This document shows positions 35,549-46,434 of a stretch of 64,000 nucleotides of DNA, piece after piece. How positions within the stretch are numbered: the stretch's first letter is position 1; each line of letters starts with the position of its first letter. This DNA comes from Gloeopeniophorella convolvens (Eukaryota > Basidiomycota > Agaricomycetes > Russulales). Position numbers and translations under genes: made by a program. The notes under the pieces are model-generated. The model did no database searches. It was not told the origin of the DNA and was given only the letters and a program-made list of their open reading frames with translations. The DNA lies in assembly GCA_022496205.1 (NCBI GenBank), contig WTXD01000010.1, positions 186,001-250,000 on the forward strand, in the 5' to 3' direction.

Positions 35549-37010
35549 ATGGCGTCGAAAACTACGATACTAATCACCGGTGCTACTGGTGAGTCGACCT
35601 GACTTGACCGCTGATGACCGGGACGGGCTAGGTCCTCATGATCGTTAACGTTGTATGCTAGGCTACATTGGCGGCTCTGTGCTCCAGCTCCTTCTGGCCC
35701 ACCCCAAGCGGAGTACATTTGAGATCACAGCGCTCGTCCGAAATGTGGAAAAGGCGAAGCTGTTGAACACATTGGGGATCGAGACTGCCATTGGATCGCT
35801 CTCCGATGTCAACAAGATCGCCGAGCTCGCCGCGGCATCGAGAGTCGTAGTTCACACGGTTGGTGCCTGGCCACGGTGCCACAGTATCCCGACGTCTGGA
35901 ACCGGCTGAAACCTCACCGACATCGTTTACAGGCAGATGCCGACCATTGGAGGGGGCGAGGGCTATCCTGCGCGGCCTGAAAGCGCGCCATGAGAAGACC
36001 GGAGAAGTCCCAGTGCTGATCCACACGGTCCGTACCAGTCTGCAAATTGCTTCAACATCCCCGCGCGTTGTTGACATTCTGAACACATCACGCAGTCGGG
36101 AACAGGTGATGCCTTTTCTCGTATGTCATTCGATGCATGACGTTGAACACAAAGCTCGGTTTGTCTTCCAGGCGTGCTGACTGACAACGCTGCGGGCTTG
36201 CACGATACGGATGTCGTATATGTCGATACGGATCCGGACCAAATAGAGAGCATCCCGGATAACGCCCCTCATCGCGAGGTTGACGTAGAAGTCGTCGCTG
36301 CTGATAAGGAGGGTCAGTCTCAACCCACATTCTAGATCAAAATGACCGCCGACCCTTGACCCAATGCTAGGGTATGTCCGCACCTACATCGTCCTGCCCT
36401 CAACCATCTACGGCATTGCAACTGGAAAGCTGTTTGACCTTGGAATCTCAAATCCCTACTCTGTTCAAATTCCCGCAGCGATCAAAGCCAGCGTTGACAG
36501 AGGCCAGGGCGGAGTGGTGGGCGAGGGGAAGAACATTTGGCCCCACGTAGAAATTCACGAGCGTGCGTCTATGTCCGGTCGTCGCATCACACCCCTTTTG
36601 AACACCATCCTAGAGGCCGAAGCTTTCCAAATTATTTTCGATGCTGCGCTCTCGAATCCAGATACTCCTCACGGCCGCGAAGGCTTCTACTTCGGTGCGA
36701 ATGGCGAATACAAACTTTACGACCTGGCAAAGGCATATTCCCAGGTACTATACGACCTTGGGAAAGGGAAGAGTCCCGATCCGACGCCATTCACTTCCGA
36801 GGAGGCTCAGAAATACTTTGGAGTGTGTGATTCCCATGTGGCGATTCTCTTTCCATGCTGATATCTTGAATTCAGGGCACCTGGCTTGGCAACAACTCCC
36901 GCTGCAGGGCAGAGAGAGCCAGGACGCTCGGGTGGAACCCGAAGAAGACGACTAAGGATTTCTTCGACAGCATTAGGCCGGAGGTCGAAGCAATCATTGC
37001 CCAGAAGTAA
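35549..37010 (+). CDS. NAD(P)-dependent epimerase/NmrA-like oxidoreductase, frame disturbed in exon 3
   Basis: Exons 35549-35588, 35662-35858 (or -35862), 35933-36027, 36096-36105 (10 nt), 36172-36312, 36371-36562, 36614-36822 and 36876-37010; about 335 residues. The N-terminal Rossmann motif is ILITGATGYIGG. Other landmarks: VPVLIHTSGTGVLTD (crossing the 10-nt exon), YIVLPSTIYGIATG, VGEGKNIWPHVEIHE and EGFYFGANGEY. The fold is an extended short-chain dehydrogenase. The substrate is unknown. With the natural donor ACG|GTTGGT, exon 3 is one base short and the frame breaks before GARAILRGLK. A weaker donor four bases on (G|GTGCCT) would restore the frame. This is either a sequence error, a shifted splice site, or a real lesion. 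Confidence 0.85.
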
Positions 37011-38151
37011 TGATCCTCGAACAGGAAGAAAAGAGAGCGGCCGTTCGCAAAGGATGAATCGAAGTCTGTGTTACCACCTGTAGTAAGATACGTAGAAGAA
37101 TATGAACGATTGGCGTGTTATAGGCACGGCAACGTATGCACCCTCTGACTAGGTCAGGTTGAGCTGCGATCCGTCCGGTGGCCGCTGCGAGCCGCACGGG
37201 ACGCGTTCAAAGAATAACCGGTCTGCCGCACTGCCATCAGGCACAGGCGTGTTAGGACTCGGACTGCTATGAGCTGTGAGTTGGAATCGCGGGCCACCGG
37301 TCGATAATGTGAATTGAACTCGGGATACAACGCCAGTCAGGTGCAGTCAGTGTATCGAGTACTCAAGGACAGTTGTCTCGAAGGTGGACGCTCGGGATGC
37401 CGTGAATCCCCGTGAATCCCAAATGGGCTTAAGCTTCCACCGCGCGTCTGCGAGCTCGCGGGGAACCGAACAAGGAAGACGCCCGGGCGGCATATCATAC
37501 ATAAGTAACAGACGGCAGTTGCTGTGATGGCGACGCGGATACAACCGAAGCGCCCGGTTGCCGAAATTCGCGCATGAGACTCGGAGAACGACCTAGTATT
37601 AATTCACCGACTCTCTTGTGGCGTCGGAGGTGCAGCAGTGTGCGGTGGCCGAACTCATGATTGGCCATCCCAACAAAGGCACAAGATTGGCAGAAGTATG
37701 AATGATAGCACTGATGGGTGACGGCGACGCAAGGTGTCGATGGGGATGGCGAAAATTAGGAGCCACAGTTTTCATGATGGGATGATCAGATGGGAGAATT
37801 GACGGGAACGGCCGTGTCGGAGTGGGAATCATCCTCGTGTCCGCGACGCGGTTTCGCATTCAACTCAGTTTGTCTTCCCATCCCCGTCGACAACGCTCGC
37901 AAAACGGCGGTGGCCTTTGCCAGGCCCGTCTCTTTCGCGCTCCTCGTCCTGTGGTGACTGTCAGCTTTTCTCCAATTTTATGGTGCACAGAAACGATTAC
38001 TGATAGGCCCTGCAGACTAGCACTGCCGTGACCCGCTGATTTCGCCATCACCCGCCCTTTGAATTGTCCCTCTTCAAGGGCTATTCCTGTACACTCCTTA
38101 AAACCCTCGCTCTTTGTACGAGTTATCGCTCTCTGCCTTGGATTCCACATC
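37011..38151. other. Intergenic gap of about 1.1 kb
   Basis: No gene is supported. A short direct repeat (cgtgaatcc twice, separated by one base) lies near 37,400-37,419. The last 150 bases are pyrimidine-rich and should include the promoter of the next gene. Confidence 0.45.
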
Positions 38152-39474
38152 ATGCCCATCCCGCATAACCACCTTGCCAAACGCCAAGCGCCCCCGCCGC
38201 CGTCCGCAGTGGGTGTCAGCGGTGGCGCGACGGCCTCCATTCCCACTTCTGCGGGCAGCAGCTTAATACTTAGCTCACCGGGTGCCTCTGCCATCCCCTC
38301 CGTCAATAACCCGTTCGCTCCTGGGGTTCCCGTGATCACTGTTACCCCGTCAGACTCGACGCCCGCCACATCCAGTCCAGCTCCCCCCACAAACACACCC
38401 TCCCGTTCATCCTCCGGCGGTTCTTCGTTGTCGACGGGCGCTGCAATTGGCATCTCTGTCGGGGCGTTTGCAATTGTTGTTGGTGCTATGTTCGCTTTCT
38501 ACACGTACTACAAGAAACGTTCGGCCTCCCAGGCTAGGCAACCTCGTGCACGTGGTCCCCCACCATCGTCCTCGAATCCCCGCGGCGACCATGCTAATGG
38601 CAAGGACTGGAATCAACTGGAGGATGGTGACCGCTGGGAGGGCAAGGACAAGGCGCCCTCTGCGGCGCTCAAGCTCTCTCCCGCACCAAAGTCCGCTGAA
38701 AGCGACAAGTTCCATTTATTCGAGAAGGAGCCTAGTGTGGTATCCGACGAGAAGGCCAACGCTTCCGAGACTCATAACTTCGACCCGTCAGTAATGCCTG
38801 ACTTCGTCAAATACCACCCGAACCTTGCCGAGGAACTCTCAACTGTCCCGCCTACGCGCCCATATGCTACGCGTGCGGATGATGGTTCGCCAGTCGTCTC
38901 ATGGGATGGCGAGACTGTTGGTGAAGATTCGTTCCTCTCGCTCCGCATGTCAGCGTCGGATGCCATGTCACCCACCTCCGTTGCCGTTCGCCATACGCCT
39001 CAAGCCATAAACTCGGACCTACATCATTGGGAGTCAGCCGAAGTCCTTACCATGGACGAGCCTCCCTCTGAGCGCCCGAGCGTGTATTCGTCCGCCACGC
39101 AGAACCCTTTCAATGACGATACGGACTCACGCCAAAGTGTCAACGATTTCGATACTGAATCACGCAAGAGCGCCGCCGTCAATCCGTTTTTCAACGCTTC
39201 CCAGCACAACCCCTTCTCCGATCGTCCATCGCGGTCACGGAAGTCGTCGGTGTCTACGGTCAAGCGTCCCAGCTCCGTGGCTAGTAACGGAACGGTTCGC
39301 GGCGCCGCGAACGACCAGGCCATTCAGTCCCTTATCGCCGCCCTTGACACGGCGCCTGCGCTCCCTGATGATCGCCTCAATCGCGCATCTGTGCAGACGA
39401 GGACCACTTCCATTTACACTAATGCCACCGCTGACAGTGGTATAATCCCTCCTCCGACACCAAAGGCGGTTTAG
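38152..39474 (+). CDS. Ser/Pro-rich single-pass membrane protein, function unknown
   Basis: Single-exon frame of 440 residues. The outside part is Ser/Thr/Pro/Ala-rich (likely O-glycosylated). One membrane segment (GAAIGISVGAFAIVVGAMFAFYTYY, about 100-124, written here as the helix ending before KKRS) is followed by a long, acidic, Ser-rich cytosolic region with repeated NPF motifs (QNPFND, VNPFFN, HNPFSD). An upstream in-frame ATG at 38059 would add 31 residues. ATG 38152 is preferred because the product then starts in the extracellular domain. The NPF repeats could bind EH-domain endocytic proteins. Layout resembles fungal surface sensors, but I do not assign a family. Confidence 0.75.
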   Translation: MPIPHNHLAKRQAPPPPSAVGVSGGATASIPTSAGSSLILSSPGASAIPSVNNPFAPGVPVITVTPSDSTPATSSPAPPTNTPSRSSSGGSSLSTGAAIGISVGAFAIVVGAMFAFYTYYKKRSASQARQPRARGPPPSSSNPRGDHANGKDWNQLEDGDRWEGKDKAPSAALKLSPAPKSAESDKFHLFEKEPSVVSDEKANASETHNFDPSVMPDFVKYHPNLAEELSTVPPTRPYATRADDGSPVVSWDGETVGEDSFLSLRMSASDAMSPTSVAVRHTPQAINSDLHHWESAEVLTMDEPPSERPSVYSSATQNPFNDDTDSRQSVNDFDTESRKSAAVNPFFNASQHNPFSDRPSRSRKSSVSTVKRPSSVASNGTVRGAANDQAIQSLIAALDTAPALPDDRLNRASVQTRTTSIYTNATADSGIIPPPTPKAV

Positions 39475-40084
39475 AGCCGGTCCTAGCCTTGCCAATATTT
39501 CCTGGTGACTGCTCCTTGCGGGCCGTTGTCATCTTGTGCTATGTCCCCCTTCACTTGTTTTCGCAAGAGAGACTAGCCAGCGGCAGCGCCGCAAATTTTG
39601 CGCTACCCTTTGCTGTGTTGTGTACGAGTATCTCGGGCGATGTCAGCCACCCACCAACCGTCGCTTCGCCTTCTACCTCCAAACACTACCCGCGGATTCG
39701 CACGGATACCTTCGTTGTGCATGACAGAACGCTTTATTTTTGTTTTGCATGCAGTGTACTTAGCCTTATTACTTTTTATTTATTTATCTGCGCTCACACC
39801 CGCATTTCTTTTCACGCCTCGTTTAACCATGCACCGCACAGGCTAGATACTGCGTCGTCGCTAGTTGAATTGGATCCATGTTAATGCTGCATTGCGATAC
39901 AGTAACAGTGTAGAATTGAATTATGGGGGTGCACGAAGGAAGCGCCCAAGCCACCTTAACTTGGGTGTGTGCCTCCACGTTCCACCACCACCGGCAGAGT
40001 ACCTACTCATACCTTCTTTCAACGTTAACGTCGGACGATACCACCGCAGCTTGTACACCCACCGTGACAGAGTGACACTGACCT
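39475..40084. other. Intergenic gap of about 0.6 kb
   Basis: AT-rich relative to the coding DNA. It contains the 3' flank of the membrane protein gene and the 5' leader of the MFS gene. No gene is seen. Confidence 0.5.
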
Positions 40085-42533
40085 ATGGTGAGCAGACCCG
40101 GCAACGTCGCATGACGCGTCTCACCCCATCCCCCGAACTCCACAGACTGCGCACGTCCGTTCCGACGACTACACCAGTCTGACCCCGCACACGCAAGACT
40201 CGGACACCGTCTTCGATGCCGACGCAACATCCCCGCTCCTCTCCGGCTCGTCCTCGCCGACCAAGCACACCGACCTCCGCGGCGGCACGCTCTCCGTGCA
40301 CCCAGATGGCGAGCACTATTCGTACGCGTACGGGCCGACGGGGCTCGCGGGGCTCCGCGCGAACACATACACGCTGCGCTGCGCGGTGTTCGCGTCGATC
40401 GGCGGGCTCACGTTCGGGTACGACCAGGGCGTCATCGCAACGTGCTCGTGATGCGCGATTTTGTCGCGCGGTGGCCGGTCGGGCCTTGGGAGCGCGGCCT
40501 GATGAGTGCGTCTTCTCTGTCCGTCGCCGATGGGCTCTGGGAGTTGAAGGCTGTACAGCGGCGGTGCTGGAGCTGGGTGTTTGTTCGGCGCGCTCGGGGC
40601 TGGTGTGGTGGCGGATAAGGTGTCGAGGCGGGTGTCCATCGCTGCTGCTTGCGGTGCGTATGGGCTACACACCACGATGTCGCACGCACCTCTGATGATA
40701 TTCCGCAGCTGTGTTCTGCGCAGGCTCGGCCCTGCAGACATGGGCCCAGTCCCTCACGCAAATCACCGCAGGGAGAGCCATAGGCGGTCTCGGTGTCGGA
40801 GCGCTCAGGTATAGCCCTGCCCACCGTCCCGTCGTACCGTTCAACGCGTTTGACAGACCGTCTGGTGCGCCGCCATGACATAGTATGCTCTCCCCCCTGT
40901 ACATGGCAGAGATCAGCCCGCCAGAAGTGCGCGGCTCTTTGCTGGCGATGGAGCAGTTCTCCATCGTCCTTGGGTGCGTGGTGGGGTTCTGGACTGGGTT
41001 TTTCACGCGGAACGGTATGCGCGTCTATGTCGTCTCCATGGGCCCTGTCTGATCCGCGTTGCAGTGGACGGAAGCGCGTCGTGGCGGATACCCCTGGCGC
41101 TGCAGCTCGTGCCGGGATTCCTCCTGGGCTTCGGGATGTTCCTCCTGCCCGCCTCCCCGCGCCTTCTTGTCCTCAGGGGAAAGAGGGACGAAGCCCTTGC
41201 GTCTCTGGCCAAGTTACGCCTTCGCTCTCTGTCAGAAGCCAGAACAGACCCGCTAGTGCAGGTCCGTGATGACTGCATGCCTCAATATACGCGTCTGACG
41301 TTGCAAAGATTGAGCTTATGGAGATGGAAGCTGAGGCCATAATGCTCCAAAGGGCGAGCCCAACTGGAGAAGGCCGACCCATGCGCAACGAGGCTCTAGC
41401 ATGGGCGAGACTGTTCGACCGCCGATACATTGACCGGACTCTCGTTGGGGTCATGATCATGTTCTTCCAACGTATGTGCTGCGGAGCCAAGCCAACAGAT
41501 CAAGTCTGACCTTTACCTAGAATGGAGCGGCATTAACGCCTTAATATACTATGGACCGCTGTTGATGCGCAGCCTTGGTCTGAATGGAAGTACGGTCAAC
41601 CTATTGGTAGCAGGCGGTGTGAACATTGTGCAGTTCATCGCGGTGTTCCCTGCAATCCTCTATATCGATAGATTGGGTGAGTGGTACAAACGACATCTTC
41701 CACACCATATGTTCATTCTCCACTAGGAAGGAAACCCCTCTTACGCGTTGGCAGCGCCACAATGGCTGCATCTCACCTTCTAATCGCCATGCTGGTGCGT
41801 ATGTCACCACATTTACAACGATACATTTGAAGAGCGACCAATGCCCAGGTCTTCCAATTCAGTGGGGAATGGAGTGAGCATGCCCTCGCTGCCTGGGCCG
41901 CCGTCGGGTATGTCCTATTGCAAGTGTTACGGTTCAGCCACCCTAAGACGGTTTCAGCTGCGTGTATCTTTTCACTGCCGCGTACGGCGTTAGCTTTGGC
42001 CCCGTCGGCTGGGTTCTACCGAACGAGGTGTTCCCCCTGTCTATGAGAGGCAAGGGTGCTGCGCTGTCAACGGCCTCCAACTGGTTGAACAATTGTACGT
42101 TTACTTGTCTAAGGCCCTCACCTTCCGATTTGCTCAGCCGGTATATCTTCCAGTTGTGATCGGTCTTATCACACCGCCACTCATGGAGAATTCACCAGCG
42201 TAAGTGCTACCCCCATTGCCCCTGAAGGACGCGTCTAACAAAATCTCGCTAGGCTAACCTTCGGGGTGTTCGGCAGCGCGTGCTTCTTGGCGTATCTATG
42301 GGCGACGTACACAGTTCCAGAGACGGCGAACGTCTCGCTGGAGATGATTGACGAGTTGTTCAGCTCGCCAGCGGGACAAGACGACATGCTCCTGAAAAAG
42401 CAGGTTTGTGGCCTTCTTTCATTTGCGCAGTGCTGCCGCTCATTATCTCACGACGACTTCACGACAGGTGGAACACGAACTTGGATTGTACGATTTGGTG
42501 CGCGGGCTAGCGGAGAGGGACAACAATCCATAA
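40085..42533 (+). CDS. Sugar-porter type MFS transporter, two one-base deletions
   Basis: Fourteen exons: 40085-40087 (ATG alone), 40146-40505, 40559-40653, 40710-40808, 40884-41014, 41065-41261, 41309-41471, 41521-41676, 41727-41794, 41849-41907, 41958-42094, 42154-42199, 42253-42403 and 42468-42533. Sugar-porter landmarks: GGLTFGYDQGVI, GRAIGGLGVGALS, MAEISPPEVRGSL, PASPRLLVLRGKRDEAL, QQWSGINALIYYGP, DRLGRKPLL, SFGPVGWVLPNEVFPLSMRGKG and PETANVSLE. Twelve membrane helices are expected. Exon phases fail by one base in 40146-40505 (near 40,440, before NVLVMRDF) and in 40559-40653 (near 40,575). As given, the frame is broken near residue 98, before most helices. The substrate is unknown. Confidence 0.88.
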
Positions 42534-43283
42534 TGTACTGTTGCATAATCTCGTCTTTCGGTCATACACATACATTTACTGAGTTAATTGAGACTGTTTG
42601 GTTTACCTGGACACAGAACAGACCACGCGTGTTTCCCACTCGAAGACAGCGAAGAGATGCCAAGTCTTCCCAAAGCGGATGAAAAGCCACGCTGAAGCCG
42701 ACAGAACGGCGCGTTGCTTGTGTCGGTCGTCAGGTCGACGACGCCAGACAGAATCGAATACGTTTCGGAGTCCGGACAAAAGACGTCCCGTCTCCCGGAA
42801 AATATTCCTCAGTACCCTTCTCAAGGGTTATTGGGGCTCCTTGGGGGATTTAGGGGAGGTGAGGGGTCCCAGTGTCTATGTTCCGAGCTCACGTAGACAT
42901 TTCCCGATAGGAACGATATGCAACGAGCATCACAACAATCTCGGAGCGTTGAACGCGATCGGGGTACGTAACTAATGAATTACCGTATCCGGACTCGGGC
43001 GGGCAGATTGTCGAGTACAATACGCACCTCCGCGGCTTGCACGAAACCCACAACCACCCACCTTCCCTTCTCACGCCCTGCAGCTCTCGTAGGTTGCGTC
43101 CTGCCCGAGGTTTCTCTGAGAGGCATTCAGCGCCCAGCGCCCTCACGGTCTTGCCATCTGACCACTCGGTGCACTCCCCTCCCCCCTCCCTTCAACTCAC
43201 GTCCTTCGTTTAATCCACGCTCTTTCCAACGCTCTTTCGCCGCAAAAAGTTGACCGTCCAAAATCCCTGCGTAACATACAACC
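42534..43283. other. Intergenic gap of about 0.75 kb
   Basis: No gene is supported. The 150 bases before 43,284 are strongly pyrimidine-rich, typical of a fungal promoter and leader. Confidence 0.5.
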
Positions 43284-44233
43284 ATGGCTCCATCCCTCCA
43301 TGTCTTCTCCCGTGATACGCCCAACGATGGCGACTCCAACAAGATCACCCCCGTGATCATCGCAGGAATTGCTGTAGCAGCGGCCGCCTTTTTAGGTGTC
43401 TGTCTTTGGCTCGGTATCCGCACCTACAGGAAGCGTTCTCTCAAGCAGCGAGAGAATGGAAGGCAGGGTGCTTTCCTCACCGTCAAGGGTGTGATGCCAG
43501 AGAGCGATGAGAAGGCCCCGACTCCCAGGTGAGTCTACCGCTCAGTTGTGCTCGTCATTATGACTAGTGATTGACCATCATAATTACAAATCACAGGCCT
43601 GCGCCTGGGGGCCTAGCTTCCCAGTTCTCCAGGACCCAGCTGACGGCTTCCATCGTGATGCCGAATCAGACTATCGTCCGCCCCGACGCGACAAAGGACG
43701 AGATTATACGCTTCCACATTGCCTCTGGAACTATGACGCGTCCGTTCTCCCTTGCCCGTCCCGAAGGTCTAGCGCCCCCCAAGGCTCCAGGTGCAGCGTC
43801 TCGCCCTGTCTCCACCGTCTCTTTTTCCTCGGCCGGCCCCCCGTCGCGCCAGAGCTTCTTCGGCATCGGGAGCCGCCCCATGTCCACTGCATCCTCGGTC
43901 AGCGTTACGTCCACGTTCGCCGGCGTCGAGGGCCGCAAGGTCCGCCAGCTGTTCGCCCCGGTGCTCCCCGATGAGATGGTGCTGTCTCTAGGCGAGAAGG
44001 TGACCGTAGTCCAGTCGTTTGACGACGGCTGGTGCATCGTCGGCCGCGACTCAATGCTCAAACCCGGGGACGTCGAGATGGGCGCCGTGCCCGCGTGGTG
44101 CTTCATCAAGCCCGTGAAGGGTCTCAAGGCATCCCGCCCCATGCGCACCACCTCCCTTGGTGTGTCCGTCCAGATGGACGGCGGCCCCGGCTTCTCGTCG
44201 CGCGACGAGCTTATCTCGTGGTCCAACTTCTAA
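43284..44233 (+). CDS. Single-pass membrane protein with C-terminal SH3 domain
   Basis: Exons 43284-43528 and 43597-44233 give 293 residues. A short N-terminus is followed by a membrane segment (ITPVIIAGIAVAAAAFLG, continuing VCLWLGI, about 22-46), a basic stop-transfer stretch (RTYRKRSLKQR) and a Ser-rich linker. Residues from about 205 form an SH3 domain: RQLFAPVLPDEMVLSLGEKV, VVQSFDDGWCIVGRD, and AVPAWCFIKP in place of the usual G-x-x-P-x-N-Y. The aromatic and acidic ligand-binding positions are mostly present. It would display an SH3 domain at the inner face of a membrane, as in fungal Fus1/Sho1-like adaptors. That comparison is by layout only. Confidence 0.82.
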
Positions 44234-44836
44234 GCCACGTGTTTCCGACCACCATATATATTCTCTGCAGATAGAGATCCCCCTCTCCCCCTTCGATGCC
44301 GAGCGTCGACTTTGGTTCGCTGTATTTTCCGTGACCGCAGTGTCCCTATGTGGCGTCCTTAGTTGTTCCTCACTCAGCCCGTCCCTTGCATTTTACCCTT
44401 GCCCATTATTGTTTCTCTCTGGAGGCCTATACGGTCCCAGATGCAGCGCATACATACCCCATTCACCACTCCCCGGCGTCTCTTGACGATGCGCCTGTCG
44501 ATTGTTTCCTACGTACGTGCTGCTCTAGCACCGGGTGCTTCATCATTGTCACACGTACCGTACCGTACTGGTTACATGCACGCCCGCTTGGAGGCGTGTG
44601 CAAGCTGTACCACCATGTCATACGCTGTTGTTTTCAGTTTGAAAATACCACTGTTTTCGCGTGAAGTTGACCAGCTTGGGGTATTGGCGCGAAGAGATCT
44701 AGGGAAATACAATGCTCGAAGAAAGCGGAAGGTTTGAACTGTATCCGGATCCCCGGACCGCGCCGACGATAGCTTTGAATAAATTTGAATTAGCTTTCTC
44801 TGTTATCTTCAGCTGGTTTGCTACGGGGTTGATCTC
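44234..44836. other. Intergenic gap of about 0.6 kb
   Basis: No gene is supported. The region contains the 3' end of the SH3 gene and the promoter of the Asa1 gene. Confidence 0.5.
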
Positions 44837-46434
44837 ATGTCGTCTGCATCTGCACCACCCCCCGTGCACATTATCCGCACGCACACATCTCCTATCAGCG
44901 CACTCTACGTATCGGACGACAATGAACGCATCTACTCAGGCGACTCCTCTGGTCTAGTGACGATCACATCTACGCGGACTCTTCGCCCGATTGCCTCTTG
45001 GAAGGCACACACGGACGGACTGCTCGGCGTAGAAGAGTGGGGAAGCCGCGTCATCACGTCTGTGTGGCCTCCAATCGCTGTCCTGAGCTGTTCCTGACGC
45101 CGCGGCGCCGTATCGCCCACTAAAGCCACGCGCGCGACAACAAACTCCACTTGTGGACGCGGCCTTTCCAGCCGCCAGAATCCACCGTGGGCGGCTCGGC
45201 CGCCGCGCCCGACGTGCCCGCACTGGCCCTCGAGTGCTCGCTGGACGTGAACGCGCTCAACTACTGCCGCTTCGCGCTTCTGCGCGCCGGCGGGCGCGCT
45301 GCGGGCGATCAGGCACTGCTCGCCGTCCCGAATCTCGTCGAGTCGTCCTTGGCAAGCCCACGCGCTATCTTGGCCCCCGTGCTGCGAATCTGAGATGCCG
45401 TTCGACGTGCGCAGGCTGATGTGTGGACGCTCCCGTCGCGAGAGCGGCTGCACGCCGCGATTGGGAAGGGCGGCGCGGACGGCGCACTCGCGCCGGACGG
45501 ACGGGGGTCCAAGGATGCAACGGGTGCGATGCGTTCATCATCCTGCCGCGCTACCAACACGACTCACGGGCCCCTGTCTAGGCATCATCATGTCGATGCA
45601 CCTCCTCCCCGCCGGCGCGAGCACCGACGCATCGCCGAGCACCAGCGCGGACGCATCGCGCGCCGACCGCGCCCTCTCGCTCCTCGCGGCATACGAGAAC
45701 GGGAGCGTCAGGCTGTGGCGGTACCACCGCACCACGCACGAGCGGTCGATCGAGGGCGTCGGCTGGACCTGCGTCTGGTCGTCCAAGCTCCACGTCGAGT
45801 CGAGTGAGTCACGGCGCGGCGCGGCGCCCCTGATGATAATACGTGCTCACGCGCGCGGCGACAGTCATGGCGATGGCGGTGGCGCGCGACCGCTCCGTCG
45901 CCCTGAGCGTGTCGGCGGATCACCTCGTCGGGCGGTACGACCTGACCGTGCGTGCGCGTCTCGTCTTGCCCTCCAGCGCGCGCTCACGCGCGCATACAAC
46001 AGGCTGACGCCGCGGCGGTCGGCACCACGCACCGCACGAGGCACCCCGGGAACGGCGCCGTCGCGTTGCACGACGCCGCGCGCGTGTGCGCCATCGGCGG
46101 CTGGGACGGCCGGTACGCGCGCTCCTCGCTCTGCCCGCTCCCTCCCCTCACGCCCGGCCGCAGCGTGCGCCTCTTCTCCACGCGGACGCTCAAGCCGCTC
46201 GGCACGCTGATCTACCACAAGGACGGCGTGCAGGCGCTCGCGTTTGCGCGCGCGGCGCCTGATGGCGAGGACGATGGCGAGGACGACGAGCTGGACTCAG
46301 AGGAGAAGGCGCGCCGCGCGCGGTGGCTAGTCAGCGGGGGCAAGGATGGCCGCGTGGCAGTGTGGGCGCTCATGGATTTTGGTGGTGCCACCACCGGCAC
46401 CGCCACTGGCACCACTCCTGCTACTGCGCGCTAG
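44837..46434 (+). CDS. ASA1: ASTRA-associated protein 1, WD40 repeat protein
   Basis: Exons 44837-45057, 45126-45351, 45415-45523, 45582-45803, 45865-45947, 46003-46112 and 46164-46434 give 413 residues with all phases closing. Family landmarks: ILRTHTSPIS-like IIRTHTSPISALYVSDDNER, IYSGDSSG, SWKAHTDGLLGVEEW, HARDNKLHLW, DVNALNYCRF, VPNLVESSLADVWTLPS, GIIMSMHL, VSADHLVGRYDL, CAIGGWDGRVRLFSTRTLKPLG and WLVSGGKDGRVAVWAL. Asa1 is a WD-propeller subunit of the ASTRA complex that supports Tra1/Tel2-type PIKK assembly in the nucleus. Intron 2 (45352-45414) requires a GC donor (TTG|GCAAGC). The tail is Thr/Ala/Gly-rich and carries no motif. Confidence 0.93.
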
